Positions 28,178 through 38,675 of a stretch of 64,000 nt of DNA are shown here, piece after piece. Position 1 is the stretch's first letter. Every line of letters begins with the position of its first letter. The position numbers and the translations under genes were made by a program. This DNA is from Candidatus Fluviicola riflensis (lineage in GTDB: Bacteria; Bacteroidota; Bacteroidia; Flavobacteriales_D; Crocinitomicaceae): positions 2,282,641-2,346,640 of the forward strand of contig CP022585.1 in assembly GCA_002243285.1 (NCBI GenBank), in the 5' to 3' direction. The notes beneath the pieces were generated by a model that was given only the letters and a program-made list of their open reading frames with translations, was not told the origin of the DNA and made no database searches.

Positions 28178-30745
28178 TCAGGTATTACGGAGTTGTTCTA
28201 AAAATTGGTAATAAGTTGTTTCAAAAACAGCCATTTCTTCTTTGTTCAACCAACGCACATAAACAGTGAGGTGAACAGGCGTTTCTTCACGTACAACACG
28301 CTCGATAAATTCCCGGAAATTATTATCGTCCTTTTCTTCTGATTTGAAACGGTCTTGCCAGTTTGGGAAAACATAGGTCAGCTGCAGGGAATACGGGTCT
28401 TTTTTCTGACTCGAACTAATCCATCTTCCTTTGCCCGGCTCGTCTGCTGAAAACGGTTTTTCGATGGAGAAATAATCCGGTTGTTCTTCATCCACGGTTA
28501 CCACAAATTTCCCGTTGTAACCCACAGTGCCATTAATTTCTATCAATTCCTGGTCTGCCAAACCGTGACCGGTTACTTTGCAGCGTGTTAATGCTGGATC
28601 GCCATTTACGGCAGCGAATTCTTCAATCGGCCTGGTCAACAACAAAAAGGTAGTATCTACCGTTGTGCGAATCCAGGTTGGTACATGTTCCTGAATGAAG
28701 CTTTCGGTGCTCAGGTCCGGTAAAAAAGGACTCTTGATCAGGAATGAATCCGGTAAAACTTGTTCTGCGATGTAATCTCCGTCGTATCCCGGATCGGTTA
28801 AGGTTCCGGTTCCGTTGATGGTAACTTGTTCTCCGCTTTGGAGTCCATGAGCTTTCGATGTGCATTTTACATACGTATCATCCACTTTTTCGAAAGCAGT
28901 GATGTTGCGCGAAACCAAAAAATCGGCGTAAGCCATGTAATCTTCCATGATCGGCCGAAGGAGAATATGTTCCAACAAATAAAAACCTTCCCGGTTTTCC
29001 TGTTCGGATAATAGTGTTCCATCAGGAGCCGGAATTCCCAATTTGGCTGCAATGCGTTTTTCCAATCCGGAGCGATTCACCGGATCAGCAAACGATTCGG
29101 TATAATCAACCGCCTTGAACCTGTCAGAACTAATCGCAGGATAATTGCGTAAAAACTGCATTTTATCCCGCATTGATTGTTCGAGCGGTGCCATGTTTTT
29201 GCTGGATTTATTGGAGTAATCAAACAAAAACAGGGAGTAATCGGTAAAGCTTTCGTTAAAACGTGCCAGTAAATGGTTCAGAAACTTGTTTTTACGGATC
29301 TGATCGGTTTCCAGTTGACTGGAATTGTCAGCTAACCATTCTTCATAATTAGCTGCTAACAAATCGTCTGCATTCGGAACCAAGCCTTTCACCGACTGCC
29401 TGAAATAAGTGGTTGCATCTTCCGATTGAAAGGAAAACAATTCTTTTACCTGTTCCAATTGCTGGTGATAGTTTGCAATCAGCTGATCAAAGAAAAGCAA
29501 GTACGCTTTCAATTGACGTGTTTTGGCCTGTTGCTCTATGGTAGCAGATTCGGGCAACCCCAATTCACCTATTCCGTAAGCTTTCGGAAAATGATGCTGA
29601 ATGGAATGGTAATTTCCCGGATTGCGGTAATCGCCTTTTGGAAGCACAATATCACGTTCGGAGATATCAAGAATTGGTTGCTCATCGGCACTCAGCAAGG
29701 TTTCATACTGATTTTCAATACTTTCTTTGTCGAGGGTAATCGTGAGTCCGTTTTTCACGAATTTAAGCAAGTCCATGCTTTTGGTAACATCGAGCTTTGG
29801 TGTTTTCTGCGTATCCAGGATTAACCGCCATTTCTCGGAAGTGGCGCTGGTAATCAGCTCAATATTATTCACCGCGCTCACGCCTTGTACATCCATTAAT
29901 TCGCGGATAATATCAGAGGTATGCAATTCGGTTTTCCGGTCGTATTTCAACAATTCCTCATCGTCGATAAAGCCGTGCTGTAAAAGCGGTCCATCTACAA
30001 TTTCATCGATTTGCAGTCCTTTTTGGAGCATTTCATCAAGCGTATAAAACGAAATAACGGGCGAAATAAACCGCGAAATCCGTAGGAATAAATCGGCAGC
30101 AAACGCATTGACGTCTTCCACTTCACCGATTTCAATATTCCCGCTGAGGTAGATCATTTGAGAATCGAGTACCGTGATTTCGGCAAAATCTTCACCCACA
30201 TTCCGGCAAGCCATTAAGCGCTTACGAACGGAAGGCTGCACATCGCCACCCACATTTTTTTTCTCGATGAACACTTTGTACAATCCCTTGATCGGAAGCA
30301 CAACATTGGTTTCGTCAGGATTGGTTAACCGCAATGACTTATCGGTCGGATTCAAATAAATGATCGGATCGGTATCCATCGCCAATTCCACCCATGCGTT
30401 TTTCACATCAGGTACATCAATGATGATTTTTCGGATGTCGAGCAGTGTAACGGGGTTCGTAGTAAGAATTTGGGCCGGACTGTATAAACTTTCAAACGTA
30501 TTTCCATCTTTTCCCGTGAGTAAATCGTCGATATCATAATCGATGCGGTAACTCAGATCGGTGAGCGCATAACACAACTGGTCCAGGATTGTTACTCCAG
30601 GATCATGCAGGTTGTAATCCGTCCAGATAGCACCAGAAAGCCGTTGCAGGTGTTTGATCCCTTCATCGCGCAGCCATTGAAAATCCATTCCCTTCTCTTC
30701 GAGCGGAGCATTTGAAATGGTTTGAGATGTATTTAGCGTTTCCAT
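28178..30745 (-). CDS. eCIS baseplate wedge protein, Afp12-like
   Basis: This 855-residue protein opens with the segment LSGAIWTDYNLHDPGVTILDQLCYALTDLSYR, which is characteristic of the Afp12-type baseplate J component (role from the family). In contrast to simple J proteins it has an insertion of two similar beta modules: near 636 (KCTSKAHGLQSGEQVTING) and near 716 (RCKVTGHGLADQELIEING), each about 75 residues and ending KSPF/EKPF. These could be surface-facing extensions. The gene lies between the fibre cluster and the Ig-like gene. Confidence 0.85.
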   Translation of the reverse strand: METLNTSQTISNAPLEEKGMDFQWLRDEGIKHLQRLSGAIWTDYNLHDPGVTILDQLCYALTDLSYRIDYDIDDLLTGKDGNTFESLYSPAQILTTNPVTLLDIRKIIIDVPDVKNAWVELAMDTDPIIYLNPTDKSLRLTNPDETNVVLPIKGLYKVFIEKKNVGGDVQPSVRKRLMACRNVGEDFAEITVLDSQMIYLSGNIEIGEVEDVNAFAADLFLRISRFISPVISFYTLDEMLQKGLQIDEIVDGPLLQHGFIDDEELLKYDRKTELHTSDIIRELMDVQGVSAVNNIELITSATSEKWRLILDTQKTPKLDVTKSMDLLKFVKNGLTITLDKESIENQYETLLSADEQPILDISERDIVLPKGDYRNPGNYHSIQHHFPKAYGIGELGLPESATIEQQAKTRQLKAYLLFFDQLIANYHQQLEQVKELFSFQSEDATTYFRQSVKGLVPNADDLLAANYEEWLADNSSQLETDQIRKNKFLNHLLARFNESFTDYSLFLFDYSNKSSKNMAPLEQSMRDKMQFLRNYPAISSDRFKAVDYTESFADPVNRSGLEKRIAAKLGIPAPDGTLLSEQENREGFYLLEHILLRPIMEDYMAYADFLVSRNITAFEKVDDTYVKCTSKAHGLQSGEQVTINGTGTLTDPGYDGDYIAEQVLPDSFLIKSPFLPDLSTESFIQEHVPTWIRTTVDTTFLLLTRPIEEFAAVNGDPALTRCKVTGHGLADQELIEINGTVGYNGKFVVTVDEEQPDYFSIEKPFSADEPGKGRWISSSQKKDPYSLQLTYVFPNWQDRFKSEEKDDNNFREFIERVVREETPVHLTVYVRWLNKEEMAVFETTYYQFLEQLRNT

Positions 30746-30774
30746 TTAAGTCTGTTGTTTACCGTAGTAAAAAA

Positions 30775-32586
30775 TCAATAAAATATTTCGGTGTCCACAC
30801 CCCGGAAGTGATATGGTAAACCACCTGAGTTTCTTAGTACGAGCAGTACCATCGACGGAACGCCTGAAGTACTTTTAACGATACGATCTTTTAAAATCTC
30901 TTTGGGAATCAGGATCGATTGTGGCCGGGAGTACATACGCCCTGAGTACAACGTTTTCCCAATCCCGATAAATGCTTCTGAAGGGGAAAAAACCTGCGGG
31001 TGATTTCCTACGTTAATCAGTAAATTCCCACCATGCCAGCCTGCGTTGTGCTCATAAAAGGTGACCAGTAAATCCTGAGTTGGATCCACTACTTTTACAT
31101 AAATACAGCTGGTCGTGTTCGCATCAACTTTTACCAGTCCCTCATTGTTCCAGATGCTGTGCCACTTGAGATCGTTGTATGTATTTCCGTTCAGTCCCCA
31201 ATGCAATACAAGTCCCGGATGTTGTGTAAAACCATAAGGGTTCGGGACGAGCGAAAATCCCGATAAATAAAGCACATTCGGTTCATTCGTACAGTAATTA
31301 TACCCGGAAGTAATGATGAATTTCAGATTACCATTGGTGCTGTAGTTTGTTACCTGATCCATGGTTATCGGAAATGTCATCCAGGCATGTTCATTGGTTT
31401 CCTTAGAGGCATTGCGCGGGCCTACCAGGTAAGATGACATGTTACCAGTGGGAGTTGTGCCATCATTTGATAAACCGGTCGGGCTTCCGTTTGCATTGTT
31501 GGAAGACCGCATCAGTTTTACACAATTATTGCCGTTGGAATCACACAACCAGACAGTCACTACTGACCATCGATCACGATCAATAGTAGACAACAGCAAC
31601 GCGTTGTGAACTCCCGGAGTTGCGGGTAATGTGAGGTAAGCACCATTAACAGGAGGTGCATCCGCTGTTACAGATTCAGCCGAAAGATTGTTCAGCGAGA
31701 ACATACTTTTGAAAAACCACGGAATGAAATTATTGTATTTGGAAATTCCTGCAGCTCCCCTAACACTTAATTGCGCCTGTGGATCTGCACCATTTTCTGC
31801 CGTTGTTAAACTTCCGTCCCATATATAGCTCGGAGTTCCGTAAGGCCGGTAATCTCTCCGCACCTGCGGTTCTGTCCAACTGGCGTCACCATAGATATTC
31901 GAAGTCAATACTTTTCCTGTACCCTGATCTCCTGTTTTCAAACGTACAGTACCGGCTACATCTAGTTTGGCTTGCGGAATTGCGTTTCCGATCCCCACAT
32001 TGCCGCTCGACATAATTGCTATGTGATTTTGCGGATCGCCCTTTGTAGCGATTGTCAATACATTCATGCCTGGTGCATTGGAAAGGTCTTCCTGCCAGGA
32101 AATATAGCCGATGTCAGTCGGCCGGTTGGTTTTTGTTTTGAAAACAATAGAACTTTGTCCCTTGTCATCTCCGTGTTCCAAAACGAACGTTCCGGTGTCA
32201 GGTGCCGCAGCACTTCCTGTTTCTTCATAAACCTGTAAACGGCCAGTCGGTATTTTGGTGCCAATTCCTGTTTTTCCTGATTCGGAATCGATGAACAATC
32301 GTGGAAGATCGTTTCCGTTCAATAATAAAAACCCGGGACGATCACCTATTTTCTGGCTTAATTTCCAGGCTGGTTTTACGTCGGAAAACTTCGCATAAAA
32401 GTGTAACAACTCCTGGGAGTTTCCAACCGATTCAATAGCCAGCGGACCATCCTGAATCTTCGCGATTCCATCTTCTTTTTGATTCAGCCCCGCATCGATA
32501 AAATCTTTGAAATTTTGTTCTGTCGGCGCGGCATTTGATCTGAAATAGCTTTTCAGTTGTGTGCGATCTTTTTTCGTGTTTTCCAT
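30775..32586 (-). CDS. Tail fibre protein 1 (short form)
   Basis: This 603-residue protein has the fibre-family N-terminus (KKDRTQLKSYFRSNAAPTEQNFKDFIDAGLNQKEDG), presumably the baseplate-attachment end. One beta module (about 125-235) contains LEHGDDKGQSSIVFK and a SSGNVGIGN turn. The C-terminal region from about 245 is shared with fibre 2 (VRRDYRPYGTPSYIWDG ... VDTEIFY) and is probably the receptor-binding tip. It lacks the S74 chaperone domain, so it may depend on other means for trimerisation. Confidence 0.8.
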   Translation of the reverse strand: MENTKKDRTQLKSYFRSNAAPTEQNFKDFIDAGLNQKEDGIAKIQDGPLAIESVGNSQELLHFYAKFSDVKPAWKLSQKIGDRPGFLLLNGNDLPRLFIDSESGKTGIGTKIPTGRLQVYEETGSAAAPDTGTFVLEHGDDKGQSSIVFKTKTNRPTDIGYISWQEDLSNAPGMNVLTIATKGDPQNHIAIMSSGNVGIGNAIPQAKLDVAGTVRLKTGDQGTGKVLTSNIYGDASWTEPQVRRDYRPYGTPSYIWDGSLTTAENGADPQAQLSVRGAAGISKYNNFIPWFFKSMFSLNNLSAESVTADAPPVNGAYLTLPATPGVHNALLLSTIDRDRWSVVTVWLCDSNGNNCVKLMRSSNNANGSPTGLSNDGTTPTGNMSSYLVGPRNASKETNEHAWMTFPITMDQVTNYSTNGNLKFIITSGYNYCTNEPNVLYLSGFSLVPNPYGFTQHPGLVLHWGLNGNTYNDLKWHSIWNNEGLVKVDANTTSCIYVKVVDPTQDLLVTFYEHNAGWHGGNLLINVGNHPQVFSPSEAFIGIGKTLYSGRMYSRPQSILIPKEILKDRIVKSTSGVPSMVLLVLRNSGGLPYHFRGVDTEIFY

Positions 32587-32612
32587 GTTAAAAAGAAGTA
32601 TTATTTAGTGTT

Positions 32613-35600
32613 TCAAAAAAAGATCTCGGTATCGACACCTCTGAAATAGAAAGGTGCCCCCCCTCCGTTTCTGCATCTCAGTTGCAGCATATTCGAAACA
32701 CCCGCTGCTGTTTTGACAAGCTGTGCTTTCACAATTTCTTTCGGAATAAGGATACACTCGGGGCGCATGAAGTTTTTACTTTCATACAGTTTAGGTCCGA
32801 TACCGTTTAAGCCCGGTGAAAGGCCAAAAACATTCGTATCACCACCAACATTAATCAGTAGAGTACCGCCAAACCAACCATTGTTGTGTTCATAAAACGT
32901 TACCAATAAATCCTGATCTGGATCCACAACTTTCACATAAACATTACCGGTGGTATTTGGTTCAATCCTCACCAACCCTTCATTGTTGAACCAATCATTC
33001 CAGATAACATTGGTACCAACAGCAGAATTAATGCCCCAATGTACAGTTACTGCAGGATGCTGTACAAAACCATACGGATTAGGGGCGAGTGCAAATCCGG
33101 AGAGGTAAAGTAATCCTCCTTCACCATTGTTTTGAGATGAGGCAATTATAAACTTCAGATTACCACCACTGATATAACTGTTTACTTGCTGAGCAGTTAC
33201 CGGAAATGTCATCCAGGCATGCTCACGCGTTTCTTTCACGTTATTCCGTGGTCCGATCACATAAGAGGAAGCCTGCGCGCCACCACCTATCGCAGCATTG
33301 TTGGAAGATCGCATCAATTTTACGGGATTACCTCCTGCAGCATCACACAGCCAAACTGAAAAAACACTCCAACGATCAATATCAATGGTAGACAATATCA
33401 GGGAATTGTGCACGCCTGCTGTTGCCGGCAATGTCAGGTAAATTCCGTTCCCGGGAGCGCCATCGTTTGCCATTCCTTCCATGGTGAGATTGCCCAATGA
33501 GAACATGCATTTGTTACCCCATCTGGCAAAGTTGCCGTGTTTAGAGAAATTGGCAGTTCCACGAATGCTTAATTGTGATTGTGGATCAGCCCCCTTGTCG
33601 TTTACTCCGTCAACTCCATCCCACAAATAACTTGGTTTTCCGTACGGTCTGAAATCGCGACGTACCTCAGCAGGTTTCCAGACAGCATAACCGTTTGCAT
33701 CGGAAGTCAATACTCTGCCAGCGGCCTGCGACCCGTCTGTAATACGAATCTTTCCGTTTACTTCCAGTTTTGCCGATGGTGTTTGCGTACCGATCCCAAC
33801 ATTTCCGCTCGGCATTAAAGCAATGTGATCATCGGCATCGTTTTGTGTACCGATTGTGAGCAAACTGGTTTCGCCAGAAGCACTACTGCTATCGATGTAG
33901 GAAATGTAACCGTAATCACTACCTGCGTTGACTTTGCTCTTAAACAAAATAGAGCTTTGTCCACCGGAATTTCCGTGTTCCAGGATCAAACTTCCGTTAT
34001 TGGCAGTTACAGCCGTTCCGGTGGCTTCATATATGTGCAAACGCCCGTTGGGAAGATTGGTACCTAAACCTACATTTCCGCTGCGCTGAATGGTTACACG
34101 GGTTTCGGCGGCCAGATTATTCAGGCTATTGGAAAATTTGAGCGATTGGCTGTCTTTGTTGTCGATCCCGACACTCCAACCGGTCACACCAGCCACATCC
34201 AGCGTGATGAAAGGATTGCCAGAAGTTTGTCCGTTAACGCGGGCTGTCATGATGGCATCTTGTCCTGTATCAGCCGATTCGTTAAAAACAATTAATCCGT
34301 TTGCACCGGGATTACCACCACCACTGGCTTTTACGTGTAATTTCGCAGTTGGAGCTGATGTCCCGATACCAACGTTTCCACTTGGCAGTAGTGCAATGTG
34401 ATCGTTAGCGTCATTCTGCGTGCTAATAGTTAAAATATTGGTTTCACCTGCGCCGCCGAGTGTCGCATCGTCCTGAAAAGCGATGTAAGCGTAATCGGAA
34501 CCAGGATTGTTTTTACTTTTGAAAACAATGGAACTTTGACCACCTGCATCGCCATGTTCGAGTACGATTGTACCAGCTGTTGGAGAAGGTTTTGTTCCGG
34601 TAGCTTCGTACAAGTGTAACTTTCCGGCCGGAATAACCACTCCCAATCCTAAATTTCCGTTGCGTTGAAGGGTCATTTTCGGATCGGCAACCAGGTTCGA
34701 AGCATTTGCCGAAAATTTGAGCGATTGATTGTCTTTATTGTCAACACCTATGCTCCATCCATTTGGTGAACCGTTAATATCCAATGCAATAAACGGATTG
34801 CCGCCGCTTGTTCCATTGACACGCGCGGCGATAATAGCATCCTGGCCGGCAGTTGCCGTATCGTTTGCTACCAGTAAACCGTTTCCGGCCGGATTGGCAT
34901 TTCCAGTAGCTGCAATGTGCAATTTCGAAATTGGTGAATCGGTACCGATCCCGACATTTCCTCTACCGTTTACACGCATTACTTCACGCGAAACGGACGT
35001 ATTACATTCCCATGTATTGAATGTAATATCCGCCGCATTTCCGCAATTATTGGTGCCATCTTTTACGATGATGTCCATTCCGACATACTCATTGACCAAT
35101 GCCCCAAAGCGCACTTTTGTTCCTTTGTTGGCTGCATTGTGCTGATCTGCCGGAGCATCGCCAGTACCAATCACAGCCCCAGCTTTTACATCGACAAACG
35201 TCTTCGGTAATGTTCGTCCAATCCCAAGATTTCCACTCGGCATAAGTGCAATATGATCTTGCGCATCATTTTGAACACCAATGGTAAGTAAACAAGATTC
35301 ACCCGAAGCACCGGCATCGTCTTTGAATGAGATAAAACCGAAATCGCTTCCGGCATTTATTTTACTTTTGAAAATAATGGAACTTTGTCCACCGGCATCG
35401 CCATGTTCCAAAATCACCGTTCCGGCAGTTGGTGTGGGAGCTGTTCCTGTATCTTCAAAAACGTGTACTTTCCCGACAGGCAATCCTGTCCCGACACCTA
35501 TATTTCCGTTAGCAGTATCGACGAATAATTTAGGAATCGTTTTCTGGGTGTTTGTAAACAACGAAAAACCAGGGCGGTCTCCGGCTTTCTGCCCAAGGAT

Positions 35601-35822
35601 CCAAACAGGGTCATTGTCTGAAAATTTTGCGTAAAAATGCAACAATTCTTGTTTCGTACCGGCTGATTCCAGAGCGATCGGGCCATCAACTATTTTCGCA
35701 ATACCGTCTTCCTTTTGGTTGAGACCTGCATCAATGAAATCTTTGAAATTTTGTTCCGTCGGTGCGGCGTTCGACTTAAAATAGCCTTTGAGCTGCGTTC
35801 TGTCTTTTCTATCGTTTTGCAT
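32613..35822 (-). CDS. Tail fibre protein 2 (long form)
   Basis: This 1069-residue protein has the same N-terminal block as fibres 1 and 3. It contains several similar modules of about 90-110 residues with a common skeleton (LEHGDAGGQSSI-FKSK, GSDYAYI or a similar strand, NDHIALMPSGNVGIGT), alternating with a second type (GNPFIALDINGSPNGWSIGVDNKDNQSLKFS). The C-terminal 330 residues match fibre 1 (VRRDFRPYGKPSYLWDG ... VDTEIFF). Its modules resemble those of fibre 3 at the DNA level. It has no S74 domain. Confidence 0.82.
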   Translation of the reverse strand: MQNDRKDRTQLKGYFKSNAAPTEQNFKDFIDAGLNQKEDGIAKIVDGPIALESAGTKQELLHFYAKFSDNDPVWILGQKAGDRPGFSLFTNTQKTIPKLFVDTANGNIGVGTGLPVGKVHVFEDTGTAPTPTAGTVILEHGDAGGQSSIIFKSKINAGSDFGFISFKDDAGASGESCLLTIGVQNDAQDHIALMPSGNLGIGRTLPKTFVDVKAGAVIGTGDAPADQHNAANKGTKVRFGALVNEYVGMDIIVKDGTNNCGNAADITFNTWECNTSVSREVMRVNGRGNVGIGTDSPISKLHIAATGNANPAGNGLLVANDTATAGQDAIIAARVNGTSGGNPFIALDINGSPNGWSIGVDNKDNQSLKFSANASNLVADPKMTLQRNGNLGLGVVIPAGKLHLYEATGTKPSPTAGTIVLEHGDAGGQSSIVFKSKNNPGSDYAYIAFQDDATLGGAGETNILTISTQNDANDHIALLPSGNVGIGTSAPTAKLHVKASGGGNPGANGLIVFNESADTGQDAIMTARVNGQTSGNPFITLDVAGVTGWSVGIDNKDSQSLKFSNSLNNLAAETRVTIQRSGNVGLGTNLPNGRLHIYEATGTAVTANNGSLILEHGNSGGQSSILFKSKVNAGSDYGYISYIDSSSASGETSLLTIGTQNDADDHIALMPSGNVGIGTQTPSAKLEVNGKIRITDGSQAAGRVLTSDANGYAVWKPAEVRRDFRPYGKPSYLWDGVDGVNDKGADPQSQLSIRGTANFSKHGNFARWGNKCMFSLGNLTMEGMANDGAPGNGIYLTLPATAGVHNSLILSTIDIDRWSVFSVWLCDAAGGNPVKLMRSSNNAAIGGGAQASSYVIGPRNNVKETREHAWMTFPVTAQQVNSYISGGNLKFIIASSQNNGEGGLLYLSGFALAPNPYGFVQHPAVTVHWGINSAVGTNVIWNDWFNNEGLVRIEPNTTGNVYVKVVDPDQDLLVTFYEHNNGWFGGTLLINVGGDTNVFGLSPGLNGIGPKLYESKNFMRPECILIPKEIVKAQLVKTAAGVSNMLQLRCRNGGGAPFYFRGVDTEIFF

Positions 35823-35847
35823 GGTATGACGAATAAATGATCGTTAA

Positions 35848-38628
35848 TTAATTTGCCTGAATCGCTTTACCGGCGAATGAATACTGAAGGTCTTTCAGTT
35901 GTTGTTTTATTTCGTCCATTTCGGTACTCAATGCCTGAATAGCACTTACACCCAGCATGAAAAGGCTGTCATAATCCACAAAACGGAAATCGTCGACTTG
36001 TTTTCCATATACAAATACATTTCCCGGGTCGGCTGCGACTTTCACTTTAAATTCTGTTTCAGAAATTACTTCCACACAATATGTTTCGCGTTGGTTGTCT
36101 TCGTGAATCAGGTCAACCGAGTCTCCGGTTACCAACTCATGAACTTTGGAAAGTGTCACCGTCAATTGTTTGTTTGCTTCATCATATACCGAAGAAAGCG
36201 CTTGCGCGTATATATTCGGGATGATTTCCGTTCTCTTCCCTACTGCTTCAGGATAAACAGCTTCCACTTCCTGCGCGATAACTTTTTTGTGCGTTTTTCC
36301 TCCGTAAGTATTGCGATCAATGTGTCGGTAATCTGTTACCTGAATTTGTCTTAATCGCACCAAATCTTCCTGTGCATTACTTCGGCCGACTACTTCCTTG
36401 ATACGTGCATCGGACATGGAGAAGTTCTCGTGGCAGAAAAAAGATGTTCTGGTTCCAACGCCATATTCACAGAAAATGGATAAGTTGGCATACCGGTCAC
36501 TATCCCAGCCGTTATCCCATCCATTTTTATGTCCTTCAGCACCGTTCCCACTTGTTTTAGCCGATTGTTTATACCCGACAACATGCAGCGGTGCCTGCGG
36601 ACTGGTCGTTCCGATTCCCACATTTCCCGAAGGCATTAATGCAATGTGGTCATTTCCGTCATTTTGGATGCCGATCGTCAAAATGGCCGCTTCACCAGTA
36701 CCACCAAGCGTTGCATCATCCTGGAACGTAATATAACCATAATCGCTACCTGCATTGACTCTACTTTTGAAAACGATGGAACTCTGGCCGCCTGTATCAC
36801 CGTGTTCCAGCAAAATGGTACCTGCACTCGGAGAGGCTTTTGTCCCTGCAGTCTCAAACAAGTGTAGTTTTCCGGCCGGAGTAACGCCCAGCCCAAGGTT
36901 CCCGTTACGCAGCAAGGTCATTTTGGTAGAACTCGTCAGACTATCTGCCGCGGCAGAAAATTTCAATGATTGTCCCTCTTTGTTATCGATTCCCACTGCC
37001 CATCCTGAGACGGAGTTTACATCAAAAGCGATAAACGGATTTCCTGCAGATGAACCATTTACGCGTGTTGTAATAATCGAATCCTGGTTGGCACTTGCCA
37101 TTTCGTTATACACGCATAATCCGTTTACAAAAGGATTAGTGCCGCCTGATGCCGCAATTTGTAGTTTTGAGCCCGGTTTTTGCGTACCGATTCCAACATT
37201 TCCACTTGGCATTAGGGAAATATGGTCGTTGGAATCGTTTCGCGTGCTGATCGTTAAAATATTTGCTTCTCCGGCCCCTCCAATTGTTGCGTCATCCTGA
37301 AAAGCGATGTAAGCATAGTCAGAACCCGGATTGTTTTTACTTTTAAAAACGATAGAACTTTGTCCGCCGGTATCACCATGTTCAAGTACGATTGTCCCCG
37401 CCGTTGCCGTTGGTTTTGTACCGGTAGCTTCGTACAAGTGCAATTTTCCTGCAGGAGCATTTGTGCCCAATCCCATGTTTCCTCTTCCGTTGATACGGGC
37501 AACTTCACGTGAACCGCTTGTAGCGCTTTCCCAGGTACTGAATAAAAGATCGGCTGAATTTCCGGAACCGGCAGTTCCTTCTTTTACCACTACATCCATT
37601 CCCACAAACTCATTAGCCATAGCACCGAAGCGCACTTTTCTCCCACGATTATCAACAGCTTGCTGATCGGCCGGAGCATCTGCTGTTCCGATCGTAGAAC
37701 CGGCACGAACATCCAGGGTCATCAATGGTTGCATTCTTCCAATTCCTACATTTCCACTTGGCATGAGTGCAATGTGGTCGTTGACGTCATTTTGCGTACT
37801 GATGGTGAGAATATTAGCTTCTCCGGCTCCACCAAGCGTCGAATCATCCTGAAAAGCGATGTAAGCATAATCGGAGCCCGGGTTGTTTTTGCTTTTGAAT
37901 ACAATAGAGCTTTGACCACCAATATCAGCATGTTCCAACAAAATCGATCCTGTAGTAGCGGACGCTTTCGTCCCTCTTTGCTCGTAAATGTGAAGTCGTC
38001 CTGCTGGTTTTTGAGTTCCAATTCCTACAAAACCATCATTTCCACCGGGCATCAATGCAATATGATCTCCTGCATCACCAACGGAACCAAGAGTCAACAA
38101 ACTTACTTTGCCGGAACCGTCTGGAATATTATCAATAAACGAAAGGTAACCATAGTCGGTTCCTGCACCTGATTTACTCTTGAAAACAATCGAGCTTTGG
38201 CCGCCTGCATTTCCGTGTTCCAACAACAATGATCCCGAATTGGGTGTTGCCGCACTTCCTGTTTCTTCATACAAATGCAACTTGGCCATTGGAGGTGTAG
38301 CCAAATTCACGCCGATATTCCCATTCGCTGCATCAATAAACAATTTGCTCGAACCCGCACCGGAGATAGAAAAACCGGTTCGTGTACCCGATTTTTGACT
38401 CATTGTCCATGCCGGACTTACATCCTTAAAATCTTTGTAAAAATGAAGTAATTCTTCAGACTGAGTAGCTGCCTGAACTGCAATCGGACCGTCAGGAATT
38501 TTGGTAATACCATCTTCCTTTTGATTCAAATTTGCATCAATAAAATCTTTGAAGTTTTGCTCTGTTGGCGCTGCGTTTGACCTGAAATAATTCTTTAACT
38601 GTGTGCGGTCTTTCTTATCAATATTCAT
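35848..38628 (-). CDS. Tail fibre protein 3 with S74 intramolecular chaperone
   Basis: This 926-residue fibre has four or more LEHGD/GGQSSIVFKSK modules between the common N-terminus and a C-terminal S74 endosialidase-chaperone domain. The domain has Ser739-Asp740 in SMSDARIKEVV, then VTDYRHID, KVIAQEVEAVYPEAVGK and a FVDYDSLFMLGVSAIQAL helix. S74 domains fold phage spikes and then cut themselves off before the Ser-Asp (family knowledge). Within the domain a 60-residue beta insertion (VHELVTGDSVDLIHE...) is present, as I recall for Bacteroidota S74 proteins. It is the first fibre gene after the Afp11-like gene. Confidence 0.85.
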   Translation of the reverse strand: MNIDKKDRTQLKNYFRSNAAPTEQNFKDFIDANLNQKEDGITKIPDGPIAVQAATQSEELLHFYKDFKDVSPAWTMSQKSGTRTGFSISGAGSSKLFIDAANGNIGVNLATPPMAKLHLYEETGSAATPNSGSLLLEHGNAGGQSSIVFKSKSGAGTDYGYLSFIDNIPDGSGKVSLLTLGSVGDAGDHIALMPGGNDGFVGIGTQKPAGRLHIYEQRGTKASATTGSILLEHADIGGQSSIVFKSKNNPGSDYAYIAFQDDSTLGGAGEANILTISTQNDVNDHIALMPSGNVGIGRMQPLMTLDVRAGSTIGTADAPADQQAVDNRGRKVRFGAMANEFVGMDVVVKEGTAGSGNSADLLFSTWESATSGSREVARINGRGNMGLGTNAPAGKLHLYEATGTKPTATAGTIVLEHGDTGGQSSIVFKSKNNPGSDYAYIAFQDDATIGGAGEANILTISTRNDSNDHISLMPSGNVGIGTQKPGSKLQIAASGGTNPFVNGLCVYNEMASANQDSIITTRVNGSSAGNPFIAFDVNSVSGWAVGIDNKEGQSLKFSAAADSLTSSTKMTLLRNGNLGLGVTPAGKLHLFETAGTKASPSAGTILLEHGDTGGQSSIVFKSRVNAGSDYGYITFQDDATLGGTGEAAILTIGIQNDGNDHIALMPSGNVGIGTTSPQAPLHVVGYKQSAKTSGNGAEGHKNGWDNGWDSDRYANLSIFCEYGVGTRTSFFCHENFSMSDARIKEVVGRSNAQEDLVRLRQIQVTDYRHIDRNTYGGKTHKKVIAQEVEAVYPEAVGKRTEIIPNIYAQALSSVYDEANKQLTVTLSKVHELVTGDSVDLIHEDNQRETYCVEVISETEFKVKVAADPGNVFVYGKQVDDFRFVDYDSLFMLGVSAIQALSTEMDEIKQQLKDLQYSFAGKAIQAN

Positions 38629-38675
38629 ACTCCAATTATTAAAATCTTGCTTTATACCTGTAACTATATCTTGAT

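Noticed and set aside
35899..36354. Plus-strand frame opposite the S74 domain
   Set aside because: Antisense of a clearly conserved domain; Cys/Phe/Tyr-rich product.
30775..38628. CRISPR-like spacing of the repeated segments
   Set aside because: The repeats are coding modules of about 100 residues in frame, not short direct repeats with unique spacers.
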